From the NCBI GenBank assembly GCA_002842215.1, contig PHCC01000012.1:1-64000 (forward strand): DNA of 64,000 nucleotides, given 5' to 3'. Origin of the DNA: Betaproteobacteria bacterium HGW-Betaproteobacteria-9 (GTDB taxonomy: Bacteria > Pseudomonadota > Gammaproteobacteria > Burkholderiales > Burkholderiaceae_C). A model generated the notes under the pieces. It did not search any database. It was not told the DNA's origin and was given only the letters and a program-made list of their open reading frames with translations. Shown in pieces: positions 27,752 through 41,748 of this stretch; position 1 is the stretch's first letter; every line of letters starts with the position of its first letter. The position numbers and the translations under genes are program-made.

Positions 27752-29134
27752 TCAACGCTTTTGAAGCCGCGCCAAAACTGTTTGTTGATTTTGCAGTTCA
27801 AGCACCGCGTCGAGCGACGGCGTCTGCGCCGTGCCCATCACCAGCACGCGCACCGGCATCGCCAGTTGCGGCATCTTGATGCCGTGGGCGGTGATGGTTT
27901 CCTTGATGGCCGCCGAGATGCTGGCCTTGTCCCAGGCGCTGGCCGCCAGCTTCTCAGCCAGCGTGGCCAGCGCGGGCTCAACGGCGGGCGTGACGTGCTG
28001 CGCGCGCTCTTCGGCGCTGGGCGTCACGTCGGCGTAAAACGCGGCGGCCCAGCTCGCCAGCGCCACCGTGGTGTCGCAGCGGTCCTTGAACAAACCGCAG
28101 ATGCGGGGCAGGCGCTCGTCGGCGGCGATGCCGCGCTTGATCAGTTGCTCAGCCACCAGTGGCGCCAACGCGGCATCGTCCATGGCCTTCATGTGCTGGG
28201 CGTTGACCCAGCGCAGCTTGGCTTCGTCGAACTGCGCGGCACTGCGACCGAGGTGGTCCAGATTGAACCATTCGAGGAACTGCGCACGGCTGAAAATTTC
28301 GTCGTCACCGTGGCTCCAGCCCAGGCGAGCGAGGTAGTTCACCATGGCGTCGGGCAGGTAGCCTTCGTCGCGGTACTGCGTCACGGGCTTGGCGCCGTTG
28401 CGCTTGCTCATCTTCTCGCCCTGCTCGTTGAGCACGGTGGGCAGGTGGGCGTACACCGGCGGCTCTTTACCGAGCGCTTTGAAGATGTTGATCTGGCGCG
28501 GCGTGTTGTTCACATGGTCGTCGCCGCGAATCACGTGGGTGATCGCCATGTCGATGTCGTCCACCACGACGCAGAAGTTGTAGGTGGGCGTACCGTCGGG
28601 GCGCGCGATCACCAGATCGTCGAGTTCGTCGTTGCGGATCTCGATCAGGCCCTTGACCTTGTCGTCCCAGGCCACCACACCCCCTTGCGGGTTCTTGAAG
28701 CGCAGCACCGGCTTCACGCCCTCGGGGATGGCAGGCAGCACCTTGCCCGGCTCGGGGCGCCAGGTGCCGTCGTAGCGCGGCTTCTCCTTGTTGGCCATCT
28801 GGCGCTCGCGCAAGGCGTCCAGTTCGGCCATGCTCATGTAGCAGGGGTAGACATGGCCCGCGGCCACCATCTCGGCCAGCACCGCCTTGTAGCGGTCCAT
28901 GCGCTGCATCTGGTAGAACGGCCCTTCGTCGTGGTCCAGGCCGAGCCATTTCATGCCTTCGATGATCACGTCCACCGCGGCCTGAGACGAACGCTCCAGA
29001 TCGGTGTCTTCGATGCGCAGGATGAAGGTGCCGCCGGTGGCGCGTGCGAATGCCCACGGATACAGCGCGGAGCGGATGTTGCCCAGGTGAATGAAGCCGG
29101 TGGGCGATGGGGCGAAGCGGGTGCGAACGGTCAT
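27752..29134 (-). CDS. gltX: Glutamyl-tRNA synthetase
   Basis: [39 protein letters not shown] motif. Confidence 0.96.
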   Translation of the reverse strand: MTVRTRFAPSPTGFIHLGNIRSALYPWAFARATGGTFILRIEDTDLERSSQAAVDVIIEGMKWLGLDHDEGPFYQMQRMDRYKAVLAEMVAAGHVYPCYMSMAELDALRERQMANKEKPRYDGTWRPEPGKVLPAIPEGVKPVLRFKNPQGGVVAWDDKVKGLIEIRNDELDDLVIARPDGTPTYNFCVVVDDIDMAITHVIRGDDHVNNTPRQINIFKALGKEPPVYAHLPTVLNEQGEKMSKRNGAKPVTQYRDEGYLPDAMVNYLARLGWSHGDDEIFSRAQFLEWFNLDHLGRSAAQFDEAKLRWVNAQHMKAMDDAALAPLVAEQLIKRGIAADERLPRICGLFKDRCDTTVALASWAAAFYADVTPSAEERAQHVTPAVEPALATLAEKLAASAWDKASISAAIKETITAHGIKMPQLAMPVRVLVMGTAQTPSLDAVLELQNQQTVLARLQKR

Positions 29135-29151
29135 GGAATGGTTCAGAAAAA

Positions 29152-30369
29152 TCAGAGGCTGGACAGACCGCGATCGAGGTCGTTGCAGATGTCGTCCAGA
29201 TGTTCGAGCCCCACCGCCACGCGGATCAGGCCCTGGCCAATGCCGGCGGCCTGGCGCTGCGCTTCAGAGAGCTTGCCGTGCGACGTGCTCGCCGAATGGG
29301 TGCACAGGGTTTTGGTGTCGCCCAGGTTCGTGCACAAGGACAGCACCTGAAGCTGGTCGAGCACATGAAAGGCGCGCTGGCGCGCCTGTTCAGCGCCGTC
29401 GGCCCGCACGTCGAAGGACACCACCGCACCACCGATGCCGCCCATCTGGCGCATGGCGAGTTCGTGCTGGGGATGGCTGGACAGACCGGGGTAATACACG
29501 CGGCCCACGGCGCGGTGCGATTCCAGCCACTGCGCCAGCTTCAGCGTCTGCGCGCTTTGCGCCTTCATGCGCAGGTCCAGCGTTTCCAGACCCTTGAGCA
29601 CCACCCAGGCGTTGAAGGGGGAGAGCACCATGCCCGAGTTCTTCTGCACCGGCAGAAACTTCTCGCGCACCATGGCTTCGGTGGCGCACAGGGCGCCGGC
29701 CATCACGCGGCCCTGCCCGTCGAGGTACTTGGTACCGGAGTGCATGACGATGTCAGCCCCCAGCTCGATGGGGCGCTGCAGCGCGGGCGTGGCAAAACAG
29801 TTGTCCACCGCCAGCAGCGCACCGGCTTGGTGGGCGAGCTCGGCCAGGGCCCGGATGTCGCACACCTCGCCCAGCGGGTTGGTCGGGGTTTCGGCGAACA
29901 GCAGTCGGGTTGAGGGGCGCATGGCCACTCGCCACGCCGTCAGGTCGGTTTGCGGCACCACCGAGGTCTCCACGCCGAAGCGCCCGAACTCGGACCCGAT
30001 CAGTTTCAGGGTCGAGCCGAACATGGACTGCGAAATGATGACGTGATCGCCCGCCTTCAGCAGGCTGAAGCACATCAGCATGACCGCCGCCATGCCCGAA
30101 GCGGTGGCCATGCAGGCCTCAGCGCCTTCCATGGCCGCCAGGCGCTGTTCAAAGCTGGTGACCGTGGGGTTGCCGGAACGTCCATAGGTGTAGCCGTCTT
30201 CGTCGCCGCCAAAGCGGCGCGCGGAGGCCTCGGCCGAGGGCTGCACGAAACCCGTGGTCAGGTACAAGGCCTCCGAGTTCTCACCGTACTGGCTGCGATC
30301 AACGGCCTGGCGCACGGCCAGCGTTTCGCGGTGCAGGTTGACCCCGGGGGCAGAAATGCCGTTGCTCAT
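29152..30369 (-). CDS. metZ: O-succinylhomoserine sulfhydrylase (PLP-dependent)
   Basis: [51 protein letters not shown]. Confidence 0.9.
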   Translation of the reverse strand: MSNGISAPGVNLHRETLAVRQAVDRSQYGENSEALYLTTGFVQPSAEASARRFGGDEDGYTYGRSGNPTVTSFEQRLAAMEGAEACMATASGMAAVMLMCFSLLKAGDHVIISQSMFGSTLKLIGSEFGRFGVETSVVPQTDLTAWRVAMRPSTRLLFAETPTNPLGEVCDIRALAELAHQAGALLAVDNCFATPALQRPIELGADIVMHSGTKYLDGQGRVMAGALCATEAMVREKFLPVQKNSGMVLSPFNAWVVLKGLETLDLRMKAQSAQTLKLAQWLESHRAVGRVYYPGLSSHPQHELAMRQMGGIGGAVVSFDVRADGAEQARQRAFHVLDQLQVLSLCTNLGDTKTLCTHSASTSHGKLSEAQRQAAGIGQGLIRVAVGLEHLDDICNDLDRGLSSL

Positions 30370-30383
30370 CGCGCGCTCCTCGT

Positions 30384-31886
30384 TCAGGCGGTCTGGGCGT
30401 TGGGCAAGGCCAGACGCGAGTTGTCTTCCTGGCCTTCTTCGCTCTGGTCGCGACCCTGGTTCATGCGTTCGATGGTCTCGAGCGTGATGTCGCCGGTGAC
30501 GTAGACGCCGTCGAAACACGAGGCGTCAAAACCGGCCAGGTTCGGATTGAGCGAGCCGATGGCCTGCTTCATCGCGTCCACGTCCTGGTAGATCAGCGCG
30601 TCACAGCCAATGCTCTCGCGCACCTGCTCCACCGTGCGGTCGTGCGCCACGAGCTCGCTGGAGGTGGGCATGTCGATGCCGTAGACGTTGGGGTAACGCA
30701 CCGGCGGCGCGGCGCTGGCCAGGTAGACCTTGCGCGCGCCGGCATCACGCGCCATCTGCACGATCTCGCGGCTGGTGGTGCCACGCACGATGGAGTCGTC
30801 GACCAGCAGCACGTTGCGGCCCTTGAACTCGCTCGCGATCACGTTGAGCTTCTGGCGCACCGACTTCTTGCGCACGCCCTGCCCCGGCATGATGAAGGTG
30901 CGGCCCACATAACGGTTCTTCACGAAACCTTCGCGGTACGGCAGGCCCAGCAGCTGCGCCAGCTCCATGGCACTGGGACGCGAAGATTCGGGGATCGGGA
31001 TCACGACGTCGATCTCGTTCGGCGGCACCGTCGACACCAGACGCTTGGCCAGGGTCTTGCCCAGGTTCAGGCGCGCCTGGTAGACCGAGATGCCGTCGAG
31101 CACCGAGTCCGGCCGTGCGAGGTAGACGTACTCAAAAATACAGGGGTTGTGGCTGGTCTTCTCGGCGCACTGCTCGAACTGGGTGCTGCCATCGTGTGCC
31201 ACGAACAGCGCTTCGCCCGGCTGGATGTCGCGATCCAGTTCAAACCCGTTGCCTTCCAGCGTGACCGATTCGCTCGCCACCATCACGCTGTCGCCCTGCC
31301 GACCCACACACAGCGGCCGGATGCCGTAGGGATCGCGGAAGGCCAGCAGGCCGTGGCCGGCGATCAGGGCGACCACGGCGTAAGAGCCACGCACGCGCTG
31401 GTGCACACCGCGCACGGCCGCAAACACGTCGGCGGGCTTCAGCGTGATGCCTCGGCTGACTTTTTCCAGCTCGTGGGCCAGCACGTTCAGCAACACCTCG
31501 GAGTCGCTGTCGGTGTTGATATGGCGGTGATCGGCCTGAAACAGCTCCTGCTTCAACGCCTGCGCATTGGTCAGGTTGCCGTTGTGCACCAGCACCAGAC
31601 CAAACGGCGCGTTCACATAAAACGGTTGCGCCTCTTCTTCGCTGTAGGCATTGCCCGCGGTCGGGTAACGCACCTGGCCCAGGCCGCAGTGGCCAGGCAG
31701 GCTGCGCATGTTGCGCGTGCGGAACACGTCCCGCACCATGCCCTTGGCCTTGTGCATGAAGAACTTGCGACCTTGTTCGGTCACGATGCCGGCCGCATCC
31801 TGGCCCCGGTGTTGCAGCAGCAGGAGTGCGTCGTAGATGAGCTGGTTGACCGGCGCCTGGCTCACAACGCCAACGATTCCACACAT
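30384..31886 (-). CDS. purF: Amidophosphoribosyltransferase
   Basis: MCGIVGVVSQAPVNQLIYDALLLLQHRGQDAAGI; VLLVDDSIVRGTTSREIV. Confidence 0.96.
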   Translation of the reverse strand: MCGIVGVVSQAPVNQLIYDALLLLQHRGQDAAGIVTEQGRKFFMHKAKGMVRDVFRTRNMRSLPGHCGLGQVRYPTAGNAYSEEEAQPFYVNAPFGLVLVHNGNLTNAQALKQELFQADHRHINTDSDSEVLLNVLAHELEKVSRGITLKPADVFAAVRGVHQRVRGSYAVVALIAGHGLLAFRDPYGIRPLCVGRQGDSVMVASESVTLEGNGFELDRDIQPGEALFVAHDGSTQFEQCAEKTSHNPCIFEYVYLARPDSVLDGISVYQARLNLGKTLAKRLVSTVPPNEIDVVIPIPESSRPSAMELAQLLGLPYREGFVKNRYVGRTFIMPGQGVRKKSVRQKLNVIASEFKGRNVLLVDDSIVRGTTSREIVQMARDAGARKVYLASAAPPVRYPNVYGIDMPTSSELVAHDRTVEQVRESIGCDALIYQDVDAMKQAIGSLNPNLAGFDASCFDGVYVTGDITLETIERMNQGRDQSEEGQEDNSRLALPNAQTA

Positions 31887-31919
31887 GATCGGATCCTTAC
31901 GGAAATAGTGACAAAAACT

Positions 31920-32405
31920 TCAAGGCAGGTAGCTCGCCAGAGCCGCCGGCAACAGGGGGCGCAGTGCGTGAACACTGTCCGCCATGGCATCGGCCACCAC
32001 CGACGCCCGCCAGTCGGTTTCGGCACGCAATGGGGTCATGCTGATCACCACCGTCAAGGCCAGCAGGATCAACACCCCGCGAGCCAGACCAAAGGCAGCA
32101 CCCAACACCCGGTCGATGGGCCTGAGCCCCACCGAAGCCACCAGCTGTTTCACCAGCCAGGCCAGCAAACCACCCGCAAACGCGGTGGCAATGAACACCA
32201 GTGCAAACCCCGCCGCCAGCTTCAAGGCCGGCAACGCGTCGCCCATGGGCAACACCGCAGCCACCTCGTCGGCGTAGGCCTGGGCCAGCAAAAAAGCCGC
32301 CACCCAGCCCGCCACGGAAATCACCTCGTACACCAGGCCACGCCACAGGCCCAGCACCGCCGACAGCACCAACACCGCCAGCAAAACACCATCGACCCAG
32401 TTCAT
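31920..32405 (-). CDS. cvpA: CvpA family membrane protein
   Basis: MNWVDGVLLAVLVLSAVLGLWRGLVYEVISVAGWVAAFLLA; next to purF. Confidence 0.9.
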   Translation of the reverse strand: MNWVDGVLLAVLVLSAVLGLWRGLVYEVISVAGWVAAFLLAQAYADEVAAVLPMGDALPALKLAAGFALVFIATAFAGGLLAWLVKQLVASVGLRPIDRVLGAAFGLARGVLILLALTVVISMTPLRAETDWRASVVADAMADSVHALRPLLPAALASYLP

Positions 32406-32436
32406 GCGCCGGGGCCCGCGATAAAAAACAGCCCCA

Positions 32437-33195
32437 TCACAAGGTCAGGATGGCGGCGGGCAGTCCGAGCGCTTTCACGCGCGCTGCCGCCTTGTCGGCT
32501 TCAGCCCGGCTCGTGAACGGTCCCAGGCGCACGCGAATCCGCTTGCCTTGCGGCGTTTCGGCCACATGGGTGTAAGTCGTGAGGCCTGCGCGCTCCAGTT
32601 TCAAACGGGTTTCGCGCGCCCGGTCTGCCTCGGCAAAGGCCCCCACCTGCACCACGATGCGCACACTTCCAGCCGCGGGCTTGTCTTCCAGCAGGGCTTT
32701 GGCCCGTGCGGTCTCGGTGGCCGCGGCGCTTTCCTTGGCGGGCACTTCGACCTTGGCCACCGGCTTCGGTGCGGTCTGGGCGACGGCGACCGGCGCGTCC
32801 TTCGCTTTGGACTTGTCGGATTCGGGCGTTGCCGCCACCACTTCTTCGCGCGCATCAAGCCCGTCGCCTGCCGGCAGGCTGCCCTCCGGGTTCTTGCTTT
32901 TTTCTGCCTCTGTGGAGACCGTTGCGGGTGTCTGAACCGGCGTTTTGGCCTGTGGGCTGGTCGCTTTGGCGCCAGGCAAGGGCTGCGCGGGATGGCGGGC
33001 CGGAATCTCGATCGGAATGTCCACCGCGACGGGCCGCGGCTGCGTGTCAAAAAGCATCGGGAAGCCCAGCACGCCGAGCAACACCAGCACGGCGGCACCG
33101 ATCAGCCGGTGGCGGGCGCGGCGGCGAATGGCCTCGATGCTCTGAGGCGGAGGCGTCGTGGGGCTGCTCTGGGAACCTGAACGGGGTGTGAGCAT
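32437..33195 (-). CDS. SPOR-domain protein
   Basis: C-terminal VVQVGAFAEADRARETRLKLERAGL...RVRLGPFTSRAEADKAAARVKALG. Confidence 0.88.
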   Translation of the reverse strand: MLTPRSGSQSSPTTPPPQSIEAIRRRARHRLIGAAVLVLLGVLGFPMLFDTQPRPVAVDIPIEIPARHPAQPLPGAKATSPQAKTPVQTPATVSTEAEKSKNPEGSLPAGDGLDAREEVVAATPESDKSKAKDAPVAVAQTAPKPVAKVEVPAKESAAATETARAKALLEDKPAAGSVRIVVQVGAFAEADRARETRLKLERAGLTTYTHVAETPQGKRIRVRLGPFTSRAEADKAAARVKALGLPAAILTL

Positions 33196-33271
33196 TCGGG
33201 GTTGGACCAATACGCTTTCAAAGCCGGCGGTGAGGCGCAAAAACGCACAAAGGCGTGATCGGCGGAGAGGG

Positions 33272-34621
33272 TCAGGCGGTCAGGTGTTTCGCCGACAGCC
33301 GGGGTATCCCATCCTGCAAAACCCCACCCACGGTGAAGAAGGAACCAAAGACCACGATTCTATCAGCGGGGTCTGCTGCAGACACCGCTGCCTGCAAAGC
33401 CCCCAGGGGGGTGGCGTGGCGTCCGGCCACCCGGCTCTTGCCCCCTGGCGCGGTGGCCGGATGGGCGTCCAGCAGCTGCGCCAGTGCTGCGGCACTGCTG
33501 GCACGCGGCAGAGGCAGATCGGTCACATGCCAGTGATCGATCAGCGGCGCAATACGCTCGAGCATGGCGCCCAGATCCTTGTCGGCCATGGCGCCAAACA
33601 CGGCATGGGTGGTCGGGTAATAACCCATGGCATCCAGGTTTTCGGCCAGCGCCGCCACCGAATGCGGGTTGTGCGCCACGTCCAGCACCAGCGTCGGGGT
33701 ACCGGGCACGATCTGGAAACGCCCAGGCAGCTCCACCATGGCCAGCCCGTTGCGCACCGCCTGGGCCGTGACCGGCAGGCGCGGGCGCAGGGCCTCGATG
33801 GCCGCCAGCACGCCGGAGGCATTGACCAGCTGGTTGGCGCCGCGCAGCGCCGGGTAGGCCAGGCCGGCATAACGCCGCCCGCCGTGCGAGGGGTGCATGG
33901 CCCAGCCCCACTGCTGCTGGTCGCCGGCAAAATGAAAGTCCTTGCCCAGGCGCCACAGCTCGGCGCCCACTTCCAGCGCGCGGTCCAGCACGCTTTGCGG
34001 CGGCACCGGGTCGCTCACCACCACCGGCCGGCCGGTGCGCATGATGCCGGCCTTTTCGTAGCCGATGGCTTCGCGGTCCGGGCCCAGGATGGCCATGTGG
34101 TCCAGCGCGATGCAGGTGATGACGGCGCAGTCGGCATCCAGGATGTTCACCGCGTCCAGCCGCCCGCCCAGACCCACTTCCAGAATCGCCACATCCAGCC
34201 CGCTGCGCGACAGGGTGCGCAGGATCGCCAGCGTGGTGAATTCGAAATAGCTCAGGCTGATGCTGTCTTCACCGCCCTGCCCCAGCCGGGCCGCCTCCAC
34301 CTCGGCGAACGCGGGCAGCAGCGCATCGGCGGCGACCGCTTCTCCCTGGACGCGGCAGCGCTCTTCAAAATGCACCAGGTGCGGCGAGGTGTAGACGCCA
34401 GTGCGGTAGCCCGCTTCGCCGTAGATGGCTTCGAGCATGGCGCAGGTGGAACCTTTGCCGTTGGTACCCGCCACGGTGATCACCGGGCAGCCCATCGCCA
34501 GCCCCATGCGCTGCGCCACGCGCTGCACGCGGTCCAGGCCCATGTCGATGGTGACGGGGTGCAGGCGCTCGCAGTGCGCGAGCCAGTCTTCAAGCGTATT
34601 CAGGGCCGGGAACGTGTTCAT
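33272..34621 (-). CDS. folC: Bifunctional folylpolyglutamate/dihydrofolate synthase
   Basis: ITVAGTNGKGSTCAMLEAIYGEAGYRTGVYTSPHL. Confidence 0.95.
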   Translation of the reverse strand: MNTFPALNTLEDWLAHCERLHPVTIDMGLDRVQRVAQRMGLAMGCPVITVAGTNGKGSTCAMLEAIYGEAGYRTGVYTSPHLVHFEERCRVQGEAVAADALLPAFAEVEAARLGQGGEDSISLSYFEFTTLAILRTLSRSGLDVAILEVGLGGRLDAVNILDADCAVITCIALDHMAILGPDREAIGYEKAGIMRTGRPVVVSDPVPPQSVLDRALEVGAELWRLGKDFHFAGDQQQWGWAMHPSHGGRRYAGLAYPALRGANQLVNASGVLAAIEALRPRLPVTAQAVRNGLAMVELPGRFQIVPGTPTLVLDVAHNPHSVAALAENLDAMGYYPTTHAVFGAMADKDLGAMLERIAPLIDHWHVTDLPLPRASSAAALAQLLDAHPATAPGGKSRVAGRHATPLGALQAAVSAADPADRIVVFGSFFTVGGVLQDGIPRLSAKHLTA

Positions 34622-34651
34622 GGCCCTGATTATCCCGGGCCGACCAAAACC

Positions 34652-36003
<1,352 letters not shown>

Positions 36004-36060
36004 CGGGCCTCGCCCGCCTAAAATCGTGGTTTCGCCTCCACTTTCCACACCCTTCTCCCC

Positions 36061-36378
36061 ATGAGCACCACCCAGATCAGCGGCGTCACCGTCACCACCC
36101 AGGCCAGCGTGTATTTCGATGGCAAATGCGTCAGCCACGGCATCACCTTCCCGGACGGCACCAAGAAGTCGGTCGGCGTGGTGCTGCCCGCCACGCTCAC
36201 CTTCAACACCGGCGCGCCCGAGATCATGGAATGCGTGGCCGGCGGCTGCGAATACAAGCTGGCCGGCACCGACGCCTGGCTCAAGTCCGGCCCGGGCGAC
36301 AAGTTCAGCATTCCCGGCAACAGCAGCTTCGACATCCGCGTGACCGAGCCCTACCACTACATCTGCCACTTCGGCTGA
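36061..36378 (+). CDS. ppnP: Pyrimidine/purine nucleoside phosphorylase (DUF1255)
   Basis: VYFDGKCVSHGITFPDGTKKSVGVVLPATLTFNTGAPEIMECVAGGCEYKL. Confidence 0.88.
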   Translation: MSTTQISGVTVTTQASVYFDGKCVSHGITFPDGTKKSVGVVLPATLTFNTGAPEIMECVAGGCEYKLAGTDAWLKSGPGDKFSIPGNSSFDIRVTEPYHYICHFG

Positions 36379-37749
<1,371 letters not shown>

Positions 37750-37780
37750 GTCCAGTCGTTTGCACCCTTGCGCCCCCGAG

Positions 37781-37804
37781 AAAGCCGCTCCCCCGAGCGG
37801 CTTT
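37781..37804 (+). terminator. Intrinsic terminator after argG
   Basis: AAAGCCGCTC-CCCC-GAGCGGCTTT. Confidence 0.7.
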
Positions 37805-37832
37805 CCTGCTTCTGGGCGCGACTCGCCGGGGA

Positions 37833-39413
37833 TCAGTGGCTTTGGGCGCCAACGCCAGCCGGTTCGACCCGCTCGAAACGCCGATCGATCAGATCCGGAT
37901 CGTCAAAATGACGCCGCCCGACAAAGGCCGTGGCGTGGTGACCCCACTGCCGCTGCGCACCGGCGTCCCGCACGCCCATGGGCCAGAACAGGTAGCGCTC
38001 GCCCCGCTGTGTGCCGGCAATGAGACCGTCGGGGCCATACAGGCTGCGGCGCGTGCCGGACTCGCCGCCGGGCCAGGGCAGCGAACGCAACACGGATTCC
38101 AACCGGTGTTCATAAGGTTCGCCGACCAGGTCGCGCGCCGTGCTCAGAGCCGTGAGGTAATGCGACCCTGAAACCAGCCGCAGGACCATGCGTTCCCCGG
38201 CAACCGGCTCCGGCGCCTCGCCCGGGATGAACACCCATTCAATGCTCGGTTCGGGAGCGGGTCTGGCGCGCAGCGCGCGGGTGGGGAAAAAGAGGTGGTA
38301 ACAACCGCAGGCGTGGATCGTGTCGTACAGCAAAGGCTTGCCCTGGATGTCCAGCGTCACGCGCCAGACCAGACCATCCAGCTGGCCCGCCAGCAGATCA
38401 AAAGATCCAGCCCGTGGCCGCTCAGGAAACCAGGCCAGGTAAACCAGTTGCACCAGCGTGTGCCCTTCATGCCGAACAAACGCGATGCGCCGGTACACCG
38501 TCGGCTGCGACGTGTCCACACGCGGCGAGCCATCGGGCGCCAGGGTCATGGCGCCGATGCGGTCGAAGCCGGCCCCCGCGGGCAGTTCAAACACCGGGGC
38601 ATGGCGGTCCAGCAGTTGCTGCTGGAGGCGTTCACCCAGTTGGGGAATGCCCAGCGCGTTGCGCGGTGCACGCGCGAACGCATCACCAAGGTCCCCGACC
38701 TCCGATGTCCAAGGCACGAAGCGCGTGGTGGATGGCCCGCCGGGCGCCACCTGCGCCTCACGGGCAAAGGCGTCCAGCGTGTCTTGTTGCCAGCGTCGCA
38801 CGCCCGCGCTGAACGGCAGGCGCGTGATGGCGTAGACACCCAGCGCACGGGCCAGTGTGGAATAGGCGTCAGGGACCTGCGCCCGTTCAAGCAACCGCGT
38901 GCGGCGCACGGCCGCGCTTCGGTCAAAGTCCGTCAACACCTGCGCGCAGTGCCGGGTCTGCTCGGCAACGGCGGCCCTTGGATCCTTCGGCGGGCTGTTG
39001 ATCCAGCCCTCGGCAACCGCAGCCAAGGCATCAATGCCCACGTCGGGCAGGTTGGCGATTTCAATCCCGTGTCCTTCGGTTCCCCGCGCCTGCAACAAAC
39101 CGAGCCAGTCGTCGAAAGCCGCACCGCCCTGCGCAGCCCGCTCACGAAACGAGGCCAGAAAGCGGGTGCTCCGCAACTGCGGGAACCCCACCACGCGGTG
39201 ATCCTCAGCGTCGTTCACCCGGTGCTGGGTCACGACAAGGTCCAGCCGGGTGAACCAGGCCCGGCAACTGGCTGCCGGATCATCCGGCTGGCTCGTCGCG
39301 GGTTCTGACGGTGCGGGCCACGAAGCACAGGCCGACAAGGCCGCCAGCAGCAACGTTGCCCACAGCCACCGCAGGACCTGCAGCGGCGGGGCATCAGCGC
39401 GCGCGAACCCCAT
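37833..39413 (-). CDS. Large uncharacterised lipoprotein
   Basis: Lipobox-like LLLAALSAC; conserved-looking IHACGCYHLFF. Confidence 0.6.
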   Translation of the reverse strand: MGFARADAPPLQVLRWLWATLLLAALSACASWPAPSEPATSQPDDPAASCRAWFTRLDLVVTQHRVNDAEDHRVVGFPQLRSTRFLASFRERAAQGGAAFDDWLGLLQARGTEGHGIEIANLPDVGIDALAAVAEGWINSPPKDPRAAVAEQTRHCAQVLTDFDRSAAVRRTRLLERAQVPDAYSTLARALGVYAITRLPFSAGVRRWQQDTLDAFAREAQVAPGGPSTTRFVPWTSEVGDLGDAFARAPRNALGIPQLGERLQQQLLDRHAPVFELPAGAGFDRIGAMTLAPDGSPRVDTSQPTVYRRIAFVRHEGHTLVQLVYLAWFPERPRAGSFDLLAGQLDGLVWRVTLDIQGKPLLYDTIHACGCYHLFFPTRALRARPAPEPSIEWVFIPGEAPEPVAGERMVLRLVSGSHYLTALSTARDLVGEPYEHRLESVLRSLPWPGGESGTRRSLYGPDGLIAGTQRGERYLFWPMGVRDAGAQRQWGHHATAFVGRRHFDDPDLIDRRFERVEPAGVGAQSH

Positions 39414-39419
39414 GGCTGG

Positions 39420-40040
39420 CTACTTCGGTACCGCTCGCGTGCGGCGTTGGATCTCGGCCACGAGGCTTTCAAACCGCTGGCGGATGTTCGCCCGCAGGAT
39501 CGGCTGGGCCAGGAATCCCGGCACCGGGGAAGCCAGTTCCAGTTCCCCTCGCCAGGTGAGGTCGTACAGATCGGTGGCGCCCGTCACGGGTATCAACCGG
39601 TATTCCCCTTCCAGGTGACTGAAATCGCCTCGCACCGCCTTCACGCCAATGCGCTCTGGCGGATATTCGTCCACCTCCAGCACCACATTGACCGTCATGC
39701 CGAAAAACAGGATGTCGGCCCTTCCACTCTGCTCGACCAGTGCACCGCCCGGCTTGCGCTGAAGAACCACGCTGCGGTCCATGCCGGTGATCCATTGGGC
39801 GGTGTTGTCGTAGTCGGTCAGGGTGGCCCAGATCACGCTGTAGGGTGCAGCCACTGTGGTGCGCATGCCGATGGCGACCCGGCGGCCCTGGTGGGTGGCC
39901 GTGATGTCGACACCCGTGGTCTCGGCCATCGCCAGGCGTGCCGGAACAGCGTAAGCCACACAGCTGGTCACCAGCAGCAGCCGCACCATCCGCGAGAGGT
40001 ATCGACGGTTCATGGACCGCATGCTACAGCGGCAGAACAA
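39420..40040 (-). CDS. SRPBCC/polyketide cyclase-like secreted protein
   Basis: TVAAPYSVIWATLTDYDNTAQWITGM...YRLIPVTGATDLYDLTWRGELE. Confidence 0.72.
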   Translation of the reverse strand: MFCRCSMRSMNRRYLSRMVRLLLVTSCVAYAVPARLAMAETTGVDITATHQGRRVAIGMRTTVAAPYSVIWATLTDYDNTAQWITGMDRSVVLQRKPGGALVEQSGRADILFFGMTVNVVLEVDEYPPERIGVKAVRGDFSHLEGEYRLIPVTGATDLYDLTWRGELELASPVPGFLAQPILRANIRQRFESLVAEIQRRTRAVPK

Positions 40041-40064
40041 TTGGCGCTGGCGCCGGAAAATCCC

Positions 40065-41114
40065 TCAGACCACCACAGGTTCGGGCTCCAGCCGGATACC
40101 GAAACGCTCGTAGACACTGGTCTGGATCGCCTTGGCCAGGGTCATGACCTCGCCTCCGGTGCAGGGGTGGCTGGGGCCACCGCGGTTGACCAAGACCAGG
40201 GCCTGCTTTTCGTACACGCCGGCGTTGCCCACGCTCTTGCCCTTCCAGCCGCAGGCGTCGATCAGCCAGCCCGCAGCCAGCTTGATGCTGCCATCGGGCA
40301 TGGGGTAGTGCACCACCTTCGGGTCGCGCGCGATGATGTCGGCGCACTGCTCGGGCGTCACGGTGGGGTTCTTGAAAAAACTGCCGGCGTTGCCAATCAC
40401 CGCCGGGTCGGGCAGTTTGGCGCGCCGGATCGCCACCACCCAGTCGAAGATCTGCTGCGCATCGGGCGTGTGGATGCCGGTCTCGGCCATCTTGCGCTCC
40501 AGGTCCAGGTAGCCCAGCACCGGCTTCCAGGGTTTGGGCAGCAGAAAACGCACGCGGGTGATCAGCGTCCGACCCGCCAGACCGAAACTGCGCGCGTCCG
40601 ATGGCGTGTGTTTGAACACCGAATCGCGGTAACCGAACCCGCATTGCGCGGCGTCCAGCACGAAGGCGCGACCCGTCTGCAGGTCGATGGCGTCGAGCGA
40701 GTGAAATCGGTCCTGCAGTTCCACGCCGTAGGCGCCGATGTTCTGCACCGGCGACGCGCCCACCGAGCCGGGTATCAGCGCCAGGTTCTCCAGACCGGGC
40801 CAGCCCTGCTCCAGCGTCCAGGCCACGAACTGGTGCCAGTTCTCGCCCGCACCGGCCTCCACCACCCAGCCCTTGGCGGTTTCTTCCACCAGGCGCCGAC
40901 CCGGGATGTCGACCTTGAGCACCAGCGCCTTGATGTCGCCCGTGATCACGAGGTTGCTGCCCCCGCCGAGCACAAACACCGGTGCGGCCCAGTCGGGTCC
41001 GGTCATCAGACCGGTGAGGTCCGCCTCGGAGCGCACGCGCGCGAACCGCTGGGCCCGCGCCGCGATGCCAAAACTGTTGAGAGGCTGGAGCGCCACATTG
41101 TTCTCGACTAACAT
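40065..41114 (-). CDS. murB: UDP-N-acetylmuramate dehydrogenase
   Basis: [16 protein letters not shown]...[10 protein letters not shown]...[10 protein letters not shown]. Confidence 0.94.
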   Translation of the reverse strand: MLVENNVALQPLNSFGIAARAQRFARVRSEADLTGLMTGPDWAAPVFVLGGGSNLVITGDIKALVLKVDIPGRRLVEETAKGWVVEAGAGENWHQFVAWTLEQGWPGLENLALIPGSVGASPVQNIGAYGVELQDRFHSLDAIDLQTGRAFVLDAAQCGFGYRDSVFKHTPSDARSFGLAGRTLITRVRFLLPKPWKPVLGYLDLERKMAETGIHTPDAQQIFDWVVAIRRAKLPDPAVIGNAGSFFKNPTVTPEQCADIIARDPKVVHYPMPDGSIKLAAGWLIDACGWKGKSVGNAGVYEKQALVLVNRGGPSHPCTGGEVMTLAKAIQTSVYERFGIRLEPEPVVV

Positions 41115-41154
41115 CTGAAGATTGTCTCACCCACGCATTCTGGAACCACGCACC

Positions 41155-41646
41155 ATGCCTTCTTTTGACACCGTTCTCGAAGCCGATCTTGTGGAAGTGA
41201 AAAACGCGGTCGAACAGGTCGCGCGCGAAATCGGCACCCGCTTTGACTTCAAGGGCACCAGCGCCGGCATCGAGCTCAAAGACAAGGAAAAGGAAATCAC
41301 CCTGTTCGGAGATGCCGACTTCCAGCTCACCCAGGTCAACGACGTGCTAGTGGCCAAACTGGCCAAGCGCGGCGTGGACGTGCGCTTCCTCGACGCCGGC
41401 AAGGTCGAAAAGATCGGCGGCGACAAGGTCAAGCAGGTGGTGAAAGTCAAAAACGGCATCAGCACCGAAGACGGCAAAAAAATCCAGCAAACCCTCAAGG
41501 GCAGCAAGATCAAGGTGCAGGGCGCCATCCAGGGCGACGCGGTGCGCGTGACCGGCGCCAAGCGCGACGACCTGCAGGCCGCCATGGCGCTGATCAAAAG
41601 CGAGCTGAAGGACCTGCCTTTGTCGTTCAACAATTTTCGGGACTGA
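41155..41646 (+). CDS. yajQ: YajQ family nucleotide-binding protein
   Basis: [37 protein letters not shown]. Confidence 0.95.
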   Translation: MPSFDTVLEADLVEVKNAVEQVAREIGTRFDFKGTSAGIELKDKEKEITLFGDADFQLTQVNDVLVAKLAKRGVDVRFLDAGKVEKIGGDKVKQVVKVKNGISTEDGKKIQQTLKGSKIKVQGAIQGDAVRVTGAKRDDLQAAMALIKSELKDLPLSFNNFRD

Positions 41647-41733
41647 GCCCACCCCCGCGCCGCGCCCAGTGGCGCGTCACCCCCTCAAGGGGGCGGCGCC
41701 TTTAGGTCGGCAAAGCCGGACCCTCGGCGCCCT
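41647..41733 (-). repeat. Dispersed hairpin repeat copy A (abuts yajQ stop)
   Basis: Reverse-oriented: CCCCCTCAAGGGGG and TCGGCAAAGCCGG modules. Confidence 0.6.
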
Positions 41734-41748
41734 CGGTCAAGGCACTTC

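Noticed and set aside
27761-29350. 529-aa plus-strand ORF over gltX
   Set aside because: Antisense shadow of gltX
30642-32516. 624-aa plus-strand ORF over purF/cvpA
   Set aside because: Antisense shadow of purF and cvpA
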